64,000 bases of DNA from DATBLE01 sp963775695 (GTDB taxonomy: Bacteria > Actinomycetota > Thermoleophilia > Gaiellales > Gaiellaceae): the NCBI GenBank assembly GCA_963775695.1, contig CAVZJU010000003.1:212580-276579 (forward strand). The letters are read 5' to 3'. A program made the position numbers and the translations under genes. Numbering within the stretch: position 1 is the first letter of the stretch; every line of letters begins with the position of its first letter. Below, in pieces: positions 40,282 to 48,542 of this stretch. The notes under the pieces were generated by a model. The model saw only the letters and a list, made by a program, of their open reading frames with translations. It did not search any database and was not told where the DNA came from.

Positions 40282-42159
40282 TCATGCCTCCTGTTTCGCA
40301 GGCAGGGTGAAACGGAAGGTGCTGCCCTGGCCGGGACCGCTCTCGACCCAGAGCCGCCCGCCGTGCAACTCGATGAACCTGCGTGCCAGCGGCAGCCCGA
40401 GGCCGGTGCCTTCCGGCCTCGGGCCGCCGTTCGACCTGCTGGCCTGCTGGAACTCCTCGAAGATCAGGTCCTGCTCCTCGGGAGCGATGCCCGAGCCGCT
40501 GTCGGCGACGGCGACCTCCACGACGCCGTCGGTCACACGGGCGGTGACGTCCACACGGCCGCCCGGCGGCGTGAAGTTGACCGCGTTCGACAGCAGGTTG
40601 AAGAGGACCTGACGCAGCTTTCTCTCGTCCGCCTGCACGACGATCTCCTTCGGATCGACCGCGAGCGCCAGCGTCACCCCTCCCTGGTTGGCACGTTCCT
40701 CGTGCATCGTCAAGCCGGTCTCGAGGGTCTCCGGCAGCGAGACCTCGCTGAGGTCGAGCTCCATCCGGCCCGCTTCGATCTTCGACAGGTCGAGCACGTC
40801 GTTGATGAGGGAGAGCAGATGACGCGCCGCCAGGAGAACGTCGTCCAAATACTCGAGCTGGCGCTCGTTCAGCTCTCCGTACATCTGCTCGCGCAGGACC
40901 TCGGAGAACCCGATGATCGCGTTCAGGGGTGTTCGGAGCTCATGCGACATGTTCGCCAGGAACTCGGACTTGTGCCGGCTGATCTCCTCGAGCTGGCGGC
41001 TCTTCTCGTCGAGCTCGGCAAGCGCGGACCCGAGCTCGCGCGTCCGCTCTGCGACCTTGTCCTCGAGGCCCGCGTACGAATCCTGAAGTCGGGCCGCCAT
41101 CCTGTTGAACTCCTCGCCGAGTTTCCCCAGTTCGTCATTGCTCCCGACCTCAATCCGGTGCTCGAGCTCGCCCTCGCCGACTCGTGCCGCTGCGATCTGC
41201 ATCGACTTGATCGGGCGAACCATCCTGCGCGCAAGCACGATGCTCGTGACGATCGCCAACGCGAGGAAGGCGACCAGGAGCAGCGCCGTTCGTACCAGCG
41301 CGGATTCCAGCGGCGCGTACGCCTCGCTCAGCGGTTCCTCGACGAACACCCGCCAGCGGGGCGTGGCGACCCGCTGAAAGGCGCTCAGGACCTTGGTTCC
41401 CTGCCGGCTGCGTCCGGTCGTTGCCGCGCTTCCGGCCGTTCTCGTCGATCCCGAGAGGGCGGCTCGTACCTGCGGCAGGCGCGAAAAATCCGCCCTGGCG
41501 AGCACGAGATCGATGCTGGGGTGGGCAACGAGCCGGCCCTGGGAGTCGACGGCATAGGCATACCCTGCGGGTCCGACGCGCGCCTGCTTGATGATGCCCT
41601 CGACGAACTGCAGGTCGATCTGCGCCGCCACGACGCCGTTTCCGGGTGGGCTCTCCCTGACCGAGAGCGTCATGTGGGGTCGTGACCCGCGGAGGAAGTA
41701 GATCGGGCTGTAGAAGGTTCCTCTCGACCTCGCGTCGAGGAACGCCCGGGTCGAGCTTTCGTCGCGCCCCGGCCCCTGTCGATTCAACGCATACCGTGAC
41801 ACCCGCAGCTGCTCTCGGCCGGCTGCGTCCAGGTAGCGAACGCTCGAGATCGCACGTTCGCGGATGAGCAGCCGCTCGTAGTCCAGCCTCCGCTGAGCCA
41901 GCCCGGCGCTCCCCTCGTTGGCGGGCGGCCGCGCGGCGTCGCTGATCTGCGTGCGAAGACCGCGGAAGTACTGCTCGATCAGCGCGCCTGCAGAAGAGGC
42001 TTTCTCGAGCTCGATCCGCGTGAGCGAGCGTCTGTTGTCCTGGTACGAGAAATAGGCTTCTGTGAGCCCGCTCGCGAGCAGCGCTGCAACGACGAGCGAG
42101 GCGAAGACCGCAACGTACTTCCAGGTCAGACGCTCAGGGAACCGTGCGGCCGGCCTCAA
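40282..42159 (-). CDS. sensor histidine kinase with extracytoplasmic Cache-like domain
   Basis: The 625-aa protein has TM1 (about 15-36), a large external domain (about 37-285) of the double-Cache type (RERAISSVRYLDAAGREQLR, GPAGYAYAVDSQGRLVAHPS), TM2 (about 290-312), a HAMP linker (RRMVRPIKSMQIAAARVGEG), a coiled coil, HisKA (FLANMSHELRTPLNAIIGFS, phospho-accepting His) and HATPase (LFNLLSNAVNFTPPGG; DSGSGIAPEEQDLIFEEF; GTGLGLPLARRF). All catalytic motifs are intact. It starts 26 bp after the binding-protein gene and precedes two receivers, so signal flow is probably ligand, kinase, receivers, cyclase. Confidence 0.93.
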   Translation of the reverse strand: MRPAARFPERLTWKYVAVFASLVVAALLASGLTEAYFSYQDNRRSLTRIELEKASSAGALIEQYFRGLRTQISDAARPPANEGSAGLAQRRLDYERLLIRERAISSVRYLDAAGREQLRVSRYALNRQGPGRDESSTRAFLDARSRGTFYSPIYFLRGSRPHMTLSVRESPPGNGVVAAQIDLQFVEGIIKQARVGPAGYAYAVDSQGRLVAHPSIDLVLARADFSRLPQVRAALSGSTRTAGSAATTGRSRQGTKVLSAFQRVATPRWRVFVEEPLSEAYAPLESALVRTALLLVAFLALAIVTSIVLARRMVRPIKSMQIAAARVGEGELEHRIEVGSNDELGKLGEEFNRMAARLQDSYAGLEDKVAERTRELGSALAELDEKSRQLEEISRHKSEFLANMSHELRTPLNAIIGFSEVLREQMYGELNERQLEYLDDVLLAARHLLSLINDVLDLSKIEAGRMELDLSEVSLPETLETGLTMHEERANQGGVTLALAVDPKEIVVQADERKLRQVLFNLLSNAVNFTPPGGRVDVTARVTDGVVEVAVADSGSGIAPEEQDLIFEEFQQASRSNGGPRPEGTGLGLPLARRFIELHGGRLWVESGPGQGSTFRFTLPAKQEA

Positions 42160-42185
42160 CGCCAGCTCCTAGCCGAGCGCGCCCA

Positions 42186-43244
42186 TCACCGATAGATCCG
42201 GTCCGCGAGCAGGATCGTCGACCGGGGGACATGGATTCCGAGTTTCCGTGCCGTGGTGAGGTTGAGCGTGAACTCGACCTGCGGCACCTCCTCAACCGGC
42301 AGGTCCGACGGCTTGGCGCCTCTGAGGATGCTGTCGACATACCGGGCTCCCTCGTGGCCGATCAGCCCGAAATCGGAACCGTAGGAGAAGAGGGCGCCCT
42401 TCTGCACCCATTCCTTGCGGTTCAGCTCGAGCGGGAGGTGAGCAGCTCCCTGGGCCAGCCCGAGCACCAGCGACGCGTAGTTGAAGTGAATCTTGGGCGA
42501 TACGACGAACACGCCGTCCGCTTCACCCGGGCGAAGCGACCGGAACACCCGCATCAGACCCTCGGGCGTCGACGCCTTGCGCACGACGAGATCGATGTTC
42601 AGTTCGTCGGCTGCCACCTGGGTTTGCTTCCAGAGCTTTGCCGTCGAGGGATCGTGCGGGTCAACCAAGGCGAGCAGCCGCTGGAGGCCGGGCACCACGG
42701 CTTTGAAGAGCTCGAGCTGCTTCGCCACCAGATCCCGAAGGCCGAAGACGCCGGTCAGATTGCCCCCCGGGTGTCTGAGGCTCCGGACGTATCCCGCCTG
42801 AACGGGATCGACCGGGTGGAGAAAGACGACCGGCGTGTGCGATTTCGCGGTCGCGGCCTTGGCCTGGCGGATCGATTGGTCCTCGAACGCGACGATGAGC
42901 TTGACGTGGTCGCGCACGAATGCGTTGGCCTGGGCCCTCGCGGCATCCTCGTCGGGAAGATGGACGCGCGTGATCAGCTGGACGTTGCGTCCCTGAACCC
43001 AGCCCAGCTCTCGCAAACGGGCCTTCAGCGGCTTGAGCGACGGGGGAATGTGGTCGAGCCCGACGTGCATCAGGCCGACACGCGGCATCGGCTGTGAGCT
43101 CTGCGCGACGCTGTTCGAGTGTGTGGCGCCGTTCGAGCCGCCGCAGGCGGCAAGCAGCAGCGCCATTCCGGCGGCAGCGACCAGCGCGGCAACGCGCCTT
43201 CGGGAGCCGAACGCCTGCCGACTCATCCGTCCGCTCTGCCACAT
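42186..43244 (-). CDS. ABC-type substrate-binding lipoprotein (ABC_sub_bind/TrpX-like), no transporter partner
   Basis: ATG 43244 preceded by AAAGGGGACGCG gives 352 aa. The N-terminus is a lipoprotein signal (VAALVAAAGMALLLAACGG). The body matches the ABC_sub_bind family: MPRVGLMHVGLDHIPPSLKP, LRELGWVQGRNVQLITRV, VVFLHPVDPVQAGYVRSLRH, PGGNLTGVFG and PLELNRKEWVQKGALFSYGS, ending in ADRIYR. No permease or ATPase gene is nearby. It is the first gene of an operon with the Cache-type kinase, so it may deliver a ligand to the sensor rather than to a transporter. Confidence 0.88.
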   Translation of the reverse strand: MWQSGRMSRQAFGSRRRVAALVAAAGMALLLAACGGSNGATHSNSVAQSSQPMPRVGLMHVGLDHIPPSLKPLKARLRELGWVQGRNVQLITRVHLPDEDAARAQANAFVRDHVKLIVAFEDQSIRQAKAATAKSHTPVVFLHPVDPVQAGYVRSLRHPGGNLTGVFGLRDLVAKQLELFKAVVPGLQRLLALVDPHDPSTAKLWKQTQVAADELNIDLVVRKASTPEGLMRVFRSLRPGEADGVFVVSPKIHFNYASLVLGLAQGAAHLPLELNRKEWVQKGALFSYGSDFGLIGHEGARYVDSILRGAKPSDLPVEEVPQVEFTLNLTTARKLGIHVPRSTILLADRIYR

Positions 43245-43455
43245 CGCGTCCCCTTTCCGGAACGTCTCCGCGACGCTACGCGCCGAGACGCCAGGTATCA
43301 AGTGGTCCTCGCTCGCGACGACCTTACGGCCAGGCGGCGCGATCGCCTACGGTGGCTGCACGTGACTGCGATGGGGGGCTAGCACGGTCGGCCCGATGCG
43401 ACCGGCTCGTATTTCCGGGGGCGACGTGCGACCAGCGTCGTATCCTTCTGGCGCG

Positions 43456-44121
43456 GTGCCGATTCGCGTGGTGCTCGCCGAGGATCACTACCTCGTTCGG
43501 GAGGGAATCCGGCGCTTGCTCGAGACGCAGGCCGATCTCGAGGTCGCCGCTGTTTGCGGCGATCTCGACTCCCTGCTCGCAGCGGTCGAGTCCGAGCAGC
43601 CGGACGTGCTGATCACGGACATCCGGATGCCGCCCGGCGGAGTCGACGAGGGCATCCAGGCGGCAGAGCGACTGCGTCGGACGAACCCGGAGGTCGGTGT
43701 CGTCGTTCTCAGCCAGTACGTCCAGCCGGGCTACGCGCTCGCCCTGCTCGAGGGTGGCACTGCGCGGCGCGCGTATCTGCTGAAGGAGCGGGTCGAGGAC
43801 GTCGAGCAGCTCGTTGCCGCCGTTCGCGCAGTCGCCGAGGGCGGCTCGGTGGTCGATCCGAAGGTGGTCGACGCGCTGGTTGCGGCCAAGGCCCGTGCCG
43901 ACTCGTCGCCGCTGCAGGAGTTGACGCCGCGCGAGCAGGACGTCCTGCGCGCCATGGCCGAGGGGAAGAACAACGCTGCGATTGCGGGGTCGCTCTTCCT
44001 GACCGAGCGCTCGGTCGAGAAGGTGATCCACTCCATCTTCCTCAAGCTGGGCCTGACCTGGGAACCTTCGGTCCACAAGCGTGTGAAGGCGGTGCTCTTC
44101 TACCTCGCCGAGGCGGAATAG
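43456..44121 (+). CDS. NarL/FixJ-family response regulator
   Basis: GTG 43456 gives 221 aa. Receiver: VVLAEDHYLVREGIRRLLE, phospho-acceptor in VLITDIRMPPGG, Lys in AYLLKERVED. LuxR-type HTH: ELTPREQDVLRAMAEGKNNA with SVEKVIHSIFLKLGL. It converges on a short histidine kinase 24 bp downstream, a likely partner. The divergent region to the binding-protein operon (43245-43455) may be shared. Confidence 0.9.
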   Translation: MPIRVVLAEDHYLVREGIRRLLETQADLEVAAVCGDLDSLLAAVESEQPDVLITDIRMPPGGVDEGIQAAERLRRTNPEVGVVVLSQYVQPGYALALLEGGTARRAYLLKERVEDVEQLVAAVRAVAEGGSVVDPKVVDALVAAKARADSSPLQELTPREQDVLRAMAEGKNNAAIAGSLFLTERSVEKVIHSIFLKLGLTWEPSVHKRVKAVLFYLAEAE

Positions 44122-44145
44122 CAGCCGGCCGGCGCCTGCGCGCGG

Positions 44146-44835
44146 TCAGGAAGCGAGCGGAATCGTCCCGGAGAGACGGGCGCCTCGCCCGGTGTCGGGC
44201 GAGACCTCCAGCCGACCACCGACCGCGCCGAGCCTGTCGCCGATGCCGAGCAGATCCTTCTCTGCCCACGGTCCGGGACCGCCGCCCTCGACGACGACGT
44301 CGAAGACGAGGGCGCGCTCGGCTTGTCGCAAGCGGATGGTCGCCCGCTCTCCTGGCTGCGGGGGCCCGGCTGCGTCCTCCAGAGCCTCCACGCAGCAGAA
44401 GTACGCCGCTGCTTCGATCTCCGTCGAGTACCGCCCGACCGACGGAAGCGCCTCGACATGTGTCGGCACGGCGGCCTGGGCTGCCGCCGCACGCAGCGCG
44501 TCGACGAGCCCGCGGTCGTGGAGAAACGCCGGGTAGACCCGTGACGCCAGCCGGCGCACGTCCTCCAGTGCCTCCTGCACGTCGCGACCGATCTCCTCGA
44601 GCAGCGGCATCAGTGCAGCTGGGTCCCCGTCTGCGAGCTGACGGGCCAGCTGCAGGTTGACGGCGAGCGCGACGAGCTGCTGCTGCACCCCGTCGTGGAG
44701 GTCGCGCTCGATCCGGCGGCGCTCGGCGTCGGCGCTCACGATCAGGCGCGAGCGTGCCGCACGCAGCTCCTCGACCTCGAGGCGCAGATCGTCGAGCCGA
44801 CCATGGACCTGCGGGTCGAGCAGGCCGTCTTCCAC
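44146..44835 (-). CDS. short HisKA_3 histidine kinase with degenerate ATPase domain
   Basis: The 229-aa protein has no membrane or sensor domain: an N-terminal coiled coil (RLDDLRLEVEELRAARSRLI), the phospho-acceptor box ADAERRRIERDLHDGVQQQL and a HATPase-like domain. In the latter the usual N-box E-x-x-x-N-A-x-K-H-A reads EALEDAAGPPQ, without the Mg-binding Asn, and the DxGxG box reads VEGGGPGP. ATP binding is therefore doubtful, and it may act as a phosphotransfer partner or be decaying. It lies tail to tail with the response regulator gene. Confidence 0.8.
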   Translation of the reverse strand: MEDGLLDPQVHGRLDDLRLEVEELRAARSRLIVSADAERRRIERDLHDGVQQQLVALAVNLQLARQLADGDPAALMPLLEEIGRDVQEALEDVRRLASRVYPAFLHDRGLVDALRAAAAQAAVPTHVEALPSVGRYSTEIEAAAYFCCVEALEDAAGPPQPGERATIRLRQAERALVFDVVVEGGGPGPWAEKDLLGIGDRLGAVGGRLEVSPDTGRGARLSGTIPLAS

Positions 44836-45068
44836 CGCTGACCTCCGTTTCTCGGGGACGTCGGGACACTGTCCGCAGTCGCCGGAGCGTCGTCAAGTCG
44901 GCGCCTTCACCGCGCGGCGCCGCCGTGAGGGCCAGCCTCCCGGCTATTGCCCTGCTAGCTCCCTCCGCACTCGCCTGCGTCCACCCTAGGAGCCCGGTCC
45001 CGCCCGTCCTACCGTCGTCCCACGGGATCGCGAAGTGCGATCCGAGCATGACGGATGGGAGGTGTCCG

Positions 45069-45686
45069 ATGAAGAGGTTGATCGTCGTTCTCGTTCTGGC
45101 AGGCGCGGCCGTGTGGGCTGCGGTCGCGGTCGCCACTCCGGGCCAGGGACAGACCAACACGATCATGTCGATCGGAGCGCTGCAGGCCGATCTGGCGTTC
45201 AACACCGGCATCACGGCGGAGGCGAACGGGCTCACATGGCAGGGCAAGTCGTACGCCGCCGACCGGCTACCCGAGTTCCTGGCCCGGCTGCGGAGCGCCG
45301 GCGTCACGAACCTGGGCGAGTGGCTGAACCTGCATCCGGCGATCTCGGCCAAGTTCGGGATGGCCCCGATCGGGCTGCTGCACTCGCCCGAAGTCGTTGT
45401 CCAGCAGGCCAAGTTCGCGCCTGGTTCCTACTCGGGCTGGCACGTCCATCCGGGCTACCTGACCGCCACGGTCGTGTCCGGGCAGGTTGTCCGCTACCAC
45501 GTGGACTGCACGTCGGAGACGTTCTCGGCGGGGCAGTCGTTCTACGAGACGGCCGCGAATCCGTTCACGGTCAAGAACGAGAGCAAGGCGGACGCGGTGG
45601 TGCTGGTGACCTTCGTCGTCCCGGGCGGCACTCCGACCACCGGGCTCAAGATCGACAGGCCGCAGCCTGCGACGTGCGGCAAGTGA
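45069..45686 (+). CDS. secreted cupin-domain protein
   Basis: The 205-aa protein has a signal peptide (KRLIVVLVLAGAAVWAAVAV) and a cupin core in its C-terminal half: AKFAPGSYSGWHVHPGYLTA (metal HxH), VVSGQVVRYHVDCTSETFSA (Glu) and DAVVLVTFVVPGG. It could bind metal or a small ligand outside the membrane. GGGAGGT upstream supports ATG 45069. Its stop overlaps the next gene's GTG, so the two secreted proteins are made together. Confidence 0.8.
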   Translation: MKRLIVVLVLAGAAVWAAVAVATPGQGQTNTIMSIGALQADLAFNTGITAEANGLTWQGKSYAADRLPEFLARLRSAGVTNLGEWLNLHPAISAKFGMAPIGLLHSPEVVVQQAKFAPGSYSGWHVHPGYLTATVVSGQVVRYHVDCTSETFSAGQSFYETAANPFTVKNESKADAVVLVTFVVPGGTPTTGLKIDRPQPATCGK

Positions 45687-46510
45687 TCCTTCTCGACAGG
45701 GCTGCGGGCATCCGCTGGTCGCTCGCAGCCCTGGCCTGCGTCGTGGTGGCGGCCGGCCCGGCGGGTTCCGCCTCGCGCGCGGACGGTGACCCGGCCAGCG
45801 ACGTGCTGCTCGAGCGGAATGTCTACTTCCCGTACCGGGCGCCTTCGCCGGCGGCGCGGGCTGCGCTCGAGCATGCCGCAGACGCCGTCTACGCCCGCGG
45901 CGACCGAGTCAAGGTCGCGCTGGTCTACGCCGTCGAGGACCTTGGCGCGATCCCGTCCCTGTTCGGACAACCCGGCGAGTACGCCCACTTCCTCGGCATC
46001 GAGCTCGGCCTCTGGTACGTCGGCCCGTTGCTCGTCGTGATGCCGACCGGGTTCGGCGTCTACGACGGCGGGCGCCCAACCGCTGCGGCCGAGCAGGCGC
46101 TCCGCGGCCTGTCCGTCAGCGGCACCAGCCCGGACGAACTCGCCCGCGGTGCCACGGCGGCGCTGCAGCGTCTGGCCGCGGCCGGAGCGCTTCGCTCCCG
46201 CGACGTCACGGCCCCGCGGGTCACCGCACACCCCGCCTATGCCACCCGCGGCAAGACCGCCAGCCTCCGCTTCGACCTCTACGACGACAGCGGCCGCAGC
46301 AAGGCACTCGTTCTCGTCTACGACAACCGATCCCGCCTCGCCACTCTCACCTCACCGACGGGCTTCCAGATCGGCACTCGCACTGTGCGAGTGCGTTGGC
46401 CGGTACCGACCCAGCTCCACAGCCGTCGGCTCCGTTACTGCGTCTCCGCCAGCGACCCCGCCGGCAACACGAGCAAACCGGCATGCGCGCCCTTCCTGCG
46501 AGTCCGATAA
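45683..46510 (+). CDS. secreted/membrane-anchored protein of unknown function
   Basis: GTG 45683 opens a 275-aa protein with a hydrophobic N-terminus (WSLAALACVVVAAGPAGSAS). Residues 50-165 (ALVYAVEDLGAIPSLFGQPG, YVGPLLVVMPTGFGVYDGG) are faintly like a TPM-type fold. The C-terminal part (about 175-275) is an immunoglobulin-like beta domain with GKTASLRFDLYDDSGRSKAL and RYCVSASDPAGNTSKPACAP, possibly with a disulfide. Coupled to the cupin gene. Confidence 0.65.
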   Translation: MILLDRAAGIRWSLAALACVVVAAGPAGSASRADGDPASDVLLERNVYFPYRAPSPAARAALEHAADAVYARGDRVKVALVYAVEDLGAIPSLFGQPGEYAHFLGIELGLWYVGPLLVVMPTGFGVYDGGRPTAAAEQALRGLSVSGTSPDELARGATAALQRLAAAGALRSRDVTAPRVTAHPAYATRGKTASLRFDLYDDSGRSKALVLVYDNRSRLATLTSPTGFQIGTRTVRVRWPVPTQLHSRRLRYCVSASDPAGNTSKPACAPFLRVR

Positions 46511-46574
46511 GTCGTTGCCCTCGGAAACGACGCACCCGCCGAGTGCAGCCCGGCGTCGCTCTGCTGAGCTGGAG

Positions 46575-47858
46575 CTAGACCGTCCGCTGCTCCTCCGCGA
46601 CAGCGACTACCGGCGCGCGACGAACAGGCGTCCGCAAGTCGCGCAGGCGCGTCACCGCGAATGCCGTCACCGCCAGGCCGCAGACCCCCGCGACCCCGAA
46701 CGCCAGCTCGGTGCCGCCGACGTCGGCGAGCCACCCGGCCAGCAGCCCCCCGATCGGGGTCAGCCCGGCGAAGGCGAACAGGTAGAGGCCGAGCACCCGT
46801 CCGCGCAGCCGGTCGGGCGCGGTCAGCTGGAGGACGGACTGGCTGTTCGCCGTCCAGGTCGAGAAGCAGAAGCCGATCACGATCAGGAGCGCTCCGGCGA
46901 CGGCCGCGTTCCGGACGGGGGCGAGCAGGAGCATCGTGCCGCTGAAGCCGGCCGCGCCGAAGACCAGAGCCCGCCAGCTCGCCCGGCTCATCGCCGCCGC
47001 GAAGAGCGCCCCGACCAGCGCACCTGCGCCGAAGCAGGCGAACAGCGCGCCGAAGACTGCGGCTCCCGAGTGGAGCGTCTTCGAGGTGAGCACCGGGAGC
47101 AGTACGCGGAAGTTGAAGCCGGTGGCGCTGACCACCCCCACCATCACCAGCACGGTCAGCACCGCGGGTGTGCGCCACGCGTACCGCAGGCCCTCGCGGA
47201 TCGCCGCGCCCGTCTTTTCCTCGGCCGAGCTCCGCTCCACCGGGAAGAGCTCCGACACGCGCATGAGCAGGAGCGCCGTGAGGACGGCGAGGAACGAGCC
47301 GGCGTTGATCGCGAAGCACCAGCCGGAGCCGACCACGGCGATCAGCAAGCCGCCGATCGCCGGCCCGACCACCCGGCCGGCGTTGAAGAGTGAGGAGTTG
47401 AGTGCGATCGCATTCGGGAGCTCGCCCCGGCCGACGAGCTGGTACGTGAGGGCGTGCCGGTTGGGCGCGTCGAAGACGAGGGCGCCTCCGCCGAGGAAGG
47501 CGAGCACGAAGTACGGCCACAGCTGCGAGACGCCGGCGAACGCGAGCACCGCGAGCGCTGCCGCCACGACCATCGACACCGTCTGCGTGGCGATCACGAC
47601 CCGGCGGTTGTCGAACCGGTCGGCCGCGACGCCCGAGAACAGGCCGAAGACCAGGAACGGCGCGTAGCGGGCGAACACGAGCGCCCCGACGTAGACCGGG
47701 GAGTGGGTCAGGCCGAGGATCAGCCACGGCAGCGCTGTGTCCTGCATCCACGTGCCCGTCACCGAGATGATCTGGCCCGTGAAGAACAGTCGGTAGTTGC
47801 GGTGCCTCCGCAAACTCGAGAACGTGCGCGAGTTCAGGGCGACGAGCGCCGCGGTCAC
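46575..47858 (-). CDS. MFS transporter (EntS/MFS_3-like)
   Basis: The 427-aa protein has twelve predicted helices and family motifs: FFTGQIISVTGTWMQDTALP in TM1, SGVAADRFDNRRVVIATQTV (motif A) between TM2 and TM3, FDAPNRHALTYQLV, and DRLRGRVLGLYLFAFAGLTP in the second half. It resembles proton-driven drug or siderophore exporters. It is downstream of, and overlaps by 4 bp, a marR gene with a palindromic operator, so it is likely induced by a ligand of that repressor. Confidence 0.9.
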   Translation of the reverse strand: MTAALVALNSRTFSSLRRHRNYRLFFTGQIISVTGTWMQDTALPWLILGLTHSPVYVGALVFARYAPFLVFGLFSGVAADRFDNRRVVIATQTVSMVVAAALAVLAFAGVSQLWPYFVLAFLGGGALVFDAPNRHALTYQLVGRGELPNAIALNSSLFNAGRVVGPAIGGLLIAVVGSGWCFAINAGSFLAVLTALLLMRVSELFPVERSSAEEKTGAAIREGLRYAWRTPAVLTVLVMVGVVSATGFNFRVLLPVLTSKTLHSGAAVFGALFACFGAGALVGALFAAAMSRASWRALVFGAAGFSGTMLLLAPVRNAAVAGALLIVIGFCFSTWTANSQSVLQLTAPDRLRGRVLGLYLFAFAGLTPIGGLLAGWLADVGGTELAFGVAGVCGLAVTAFAVTRLRDLRTPVRRAPVVAVAEEQRTV

Positions 47859-48298
47859 CGGTCGTCCTCCTCGAGCAGCCGCGCTAGCGGCTCGATCGCC
47901 TCCGCGACGGCGCGCTGCTCGGCCGGGGGGAGTCCCTGGAGGCGCTCGGCGAGCCAGGCCGTGCGGCGGCGGCGCACCGACCGCAGCACCCGGACCCCCT
48001 TCGGCGTCAGCGCGAGGCGGATGCGCCGTGCGTCCACGAGCGAGCGCGAGCGGACGATCAGGCCCGCCTTCTCCAGCCGGTCGAGGTAGCGCGTCATCGA
48101 CGGCGGCGAGATCCCCTCGCGCGCAGCGAGCTCGCGGACGCCGAGCTGCGGGTGGTTGCGGATCTGGGCGAGCAGCGCCGCCTGGCCGCCGGTGATCCCC
48201 TCGGCATGCGCCTCGCGGCGCAGGTGCCGGTTGAGCAAGAGCAGGACGGGGCGCAGCCGATTCGCCAGCTCGACCGAATCGACGATGGAAACAGACAT
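47855..48298 (-). CDS. MarR-family transcriptional regulator
   Basis: The 147-aa protein has the MarR winged helix: GQAALLAQIRNHPQLGVREL, AAREGISPPSMTRYLDRLEK (recognition helix) and GLIVRSRSLVDARRIRLALT (wing, with the conserved DxR). ATG 48298 overlaps the edge of a perfect palindrome (48298-48320), fitting direct autorepression of the marR-MFS operon. A longer frame to 48442 exists but crosses the operator. Confidence 0.93.
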   Translation of the reverse strand: MSVSIVDSVELANRLRPVLLLLNRHLRREAHAEGITGGQAALLAQIRNHPQLGVRELAAREGISPPSMTRYLDRLEKAGLIVRSRSLVDARRIRLALTPKGVRVLRSVRRRRTAWLAERLQGLPPAEQRAVAEAIEPLARLLEEDDR

Positions 48299-48320
48299 TT
48301 CGTTACCTATGGTAACGAAA
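48298..48320. promoter_or_regulatory. MarR operator candidate, 23-bp perfect palindrome
   Basis: TTTCGTTACC (48298-48307), TAT, GGTAACGAAA (48311-48320) are perfect 10-bp inverted arms, abutting the marR start codon on the minus strand. It is AT-rich for this genome. Size and symmetry fit a MarR dimer site; bound protein would block the operon's transcription and translation start. The sequence is observed, the role inferred. Confidence 0.75.
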
Positions 48321-48513
48321 CAAGAACTGTGCAGAGTGTCGCCTGCGACTACCTCAGCGCGTCTTGGGACAAGACTTGAAGACGAGACCGTCGCCGCCGG
48401 AGCCGGGCTTTGCCCGGCGGGAGGCACGGCACGGAGCGGCAACGGCAGAAGGGCGATTCAGCCGCCGGCTCAGCTCGCGCCGGAAGCGGGAGTCCGTACG
48501 CAAGGAGGGGGTT

Positions 48514-48540
48514 CACGGGGGAACCAGGGGTTCCCCCGTG
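48514..48540 (-). terminator. CACGGGGGAACC/GGTTCCCCCGTG hairpin after btpA (dispersed family, copy 3)
   Basis: Twelve-bp arms CACGGGGGAACC (48514-48525) and GGTTCCCCCGTG (48529-48540) pair perfectly over an AGG loop, beginning 2 bp after the btpA stop on the minus strand. In that direction it is followed by CCCCCTCCTTGCG, close to the CCCCTCC that follows the dipZ copy. The remaining 48321-48513 has no gene. Confidence 0.7.
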
Positions 48541-48542
48541 CT

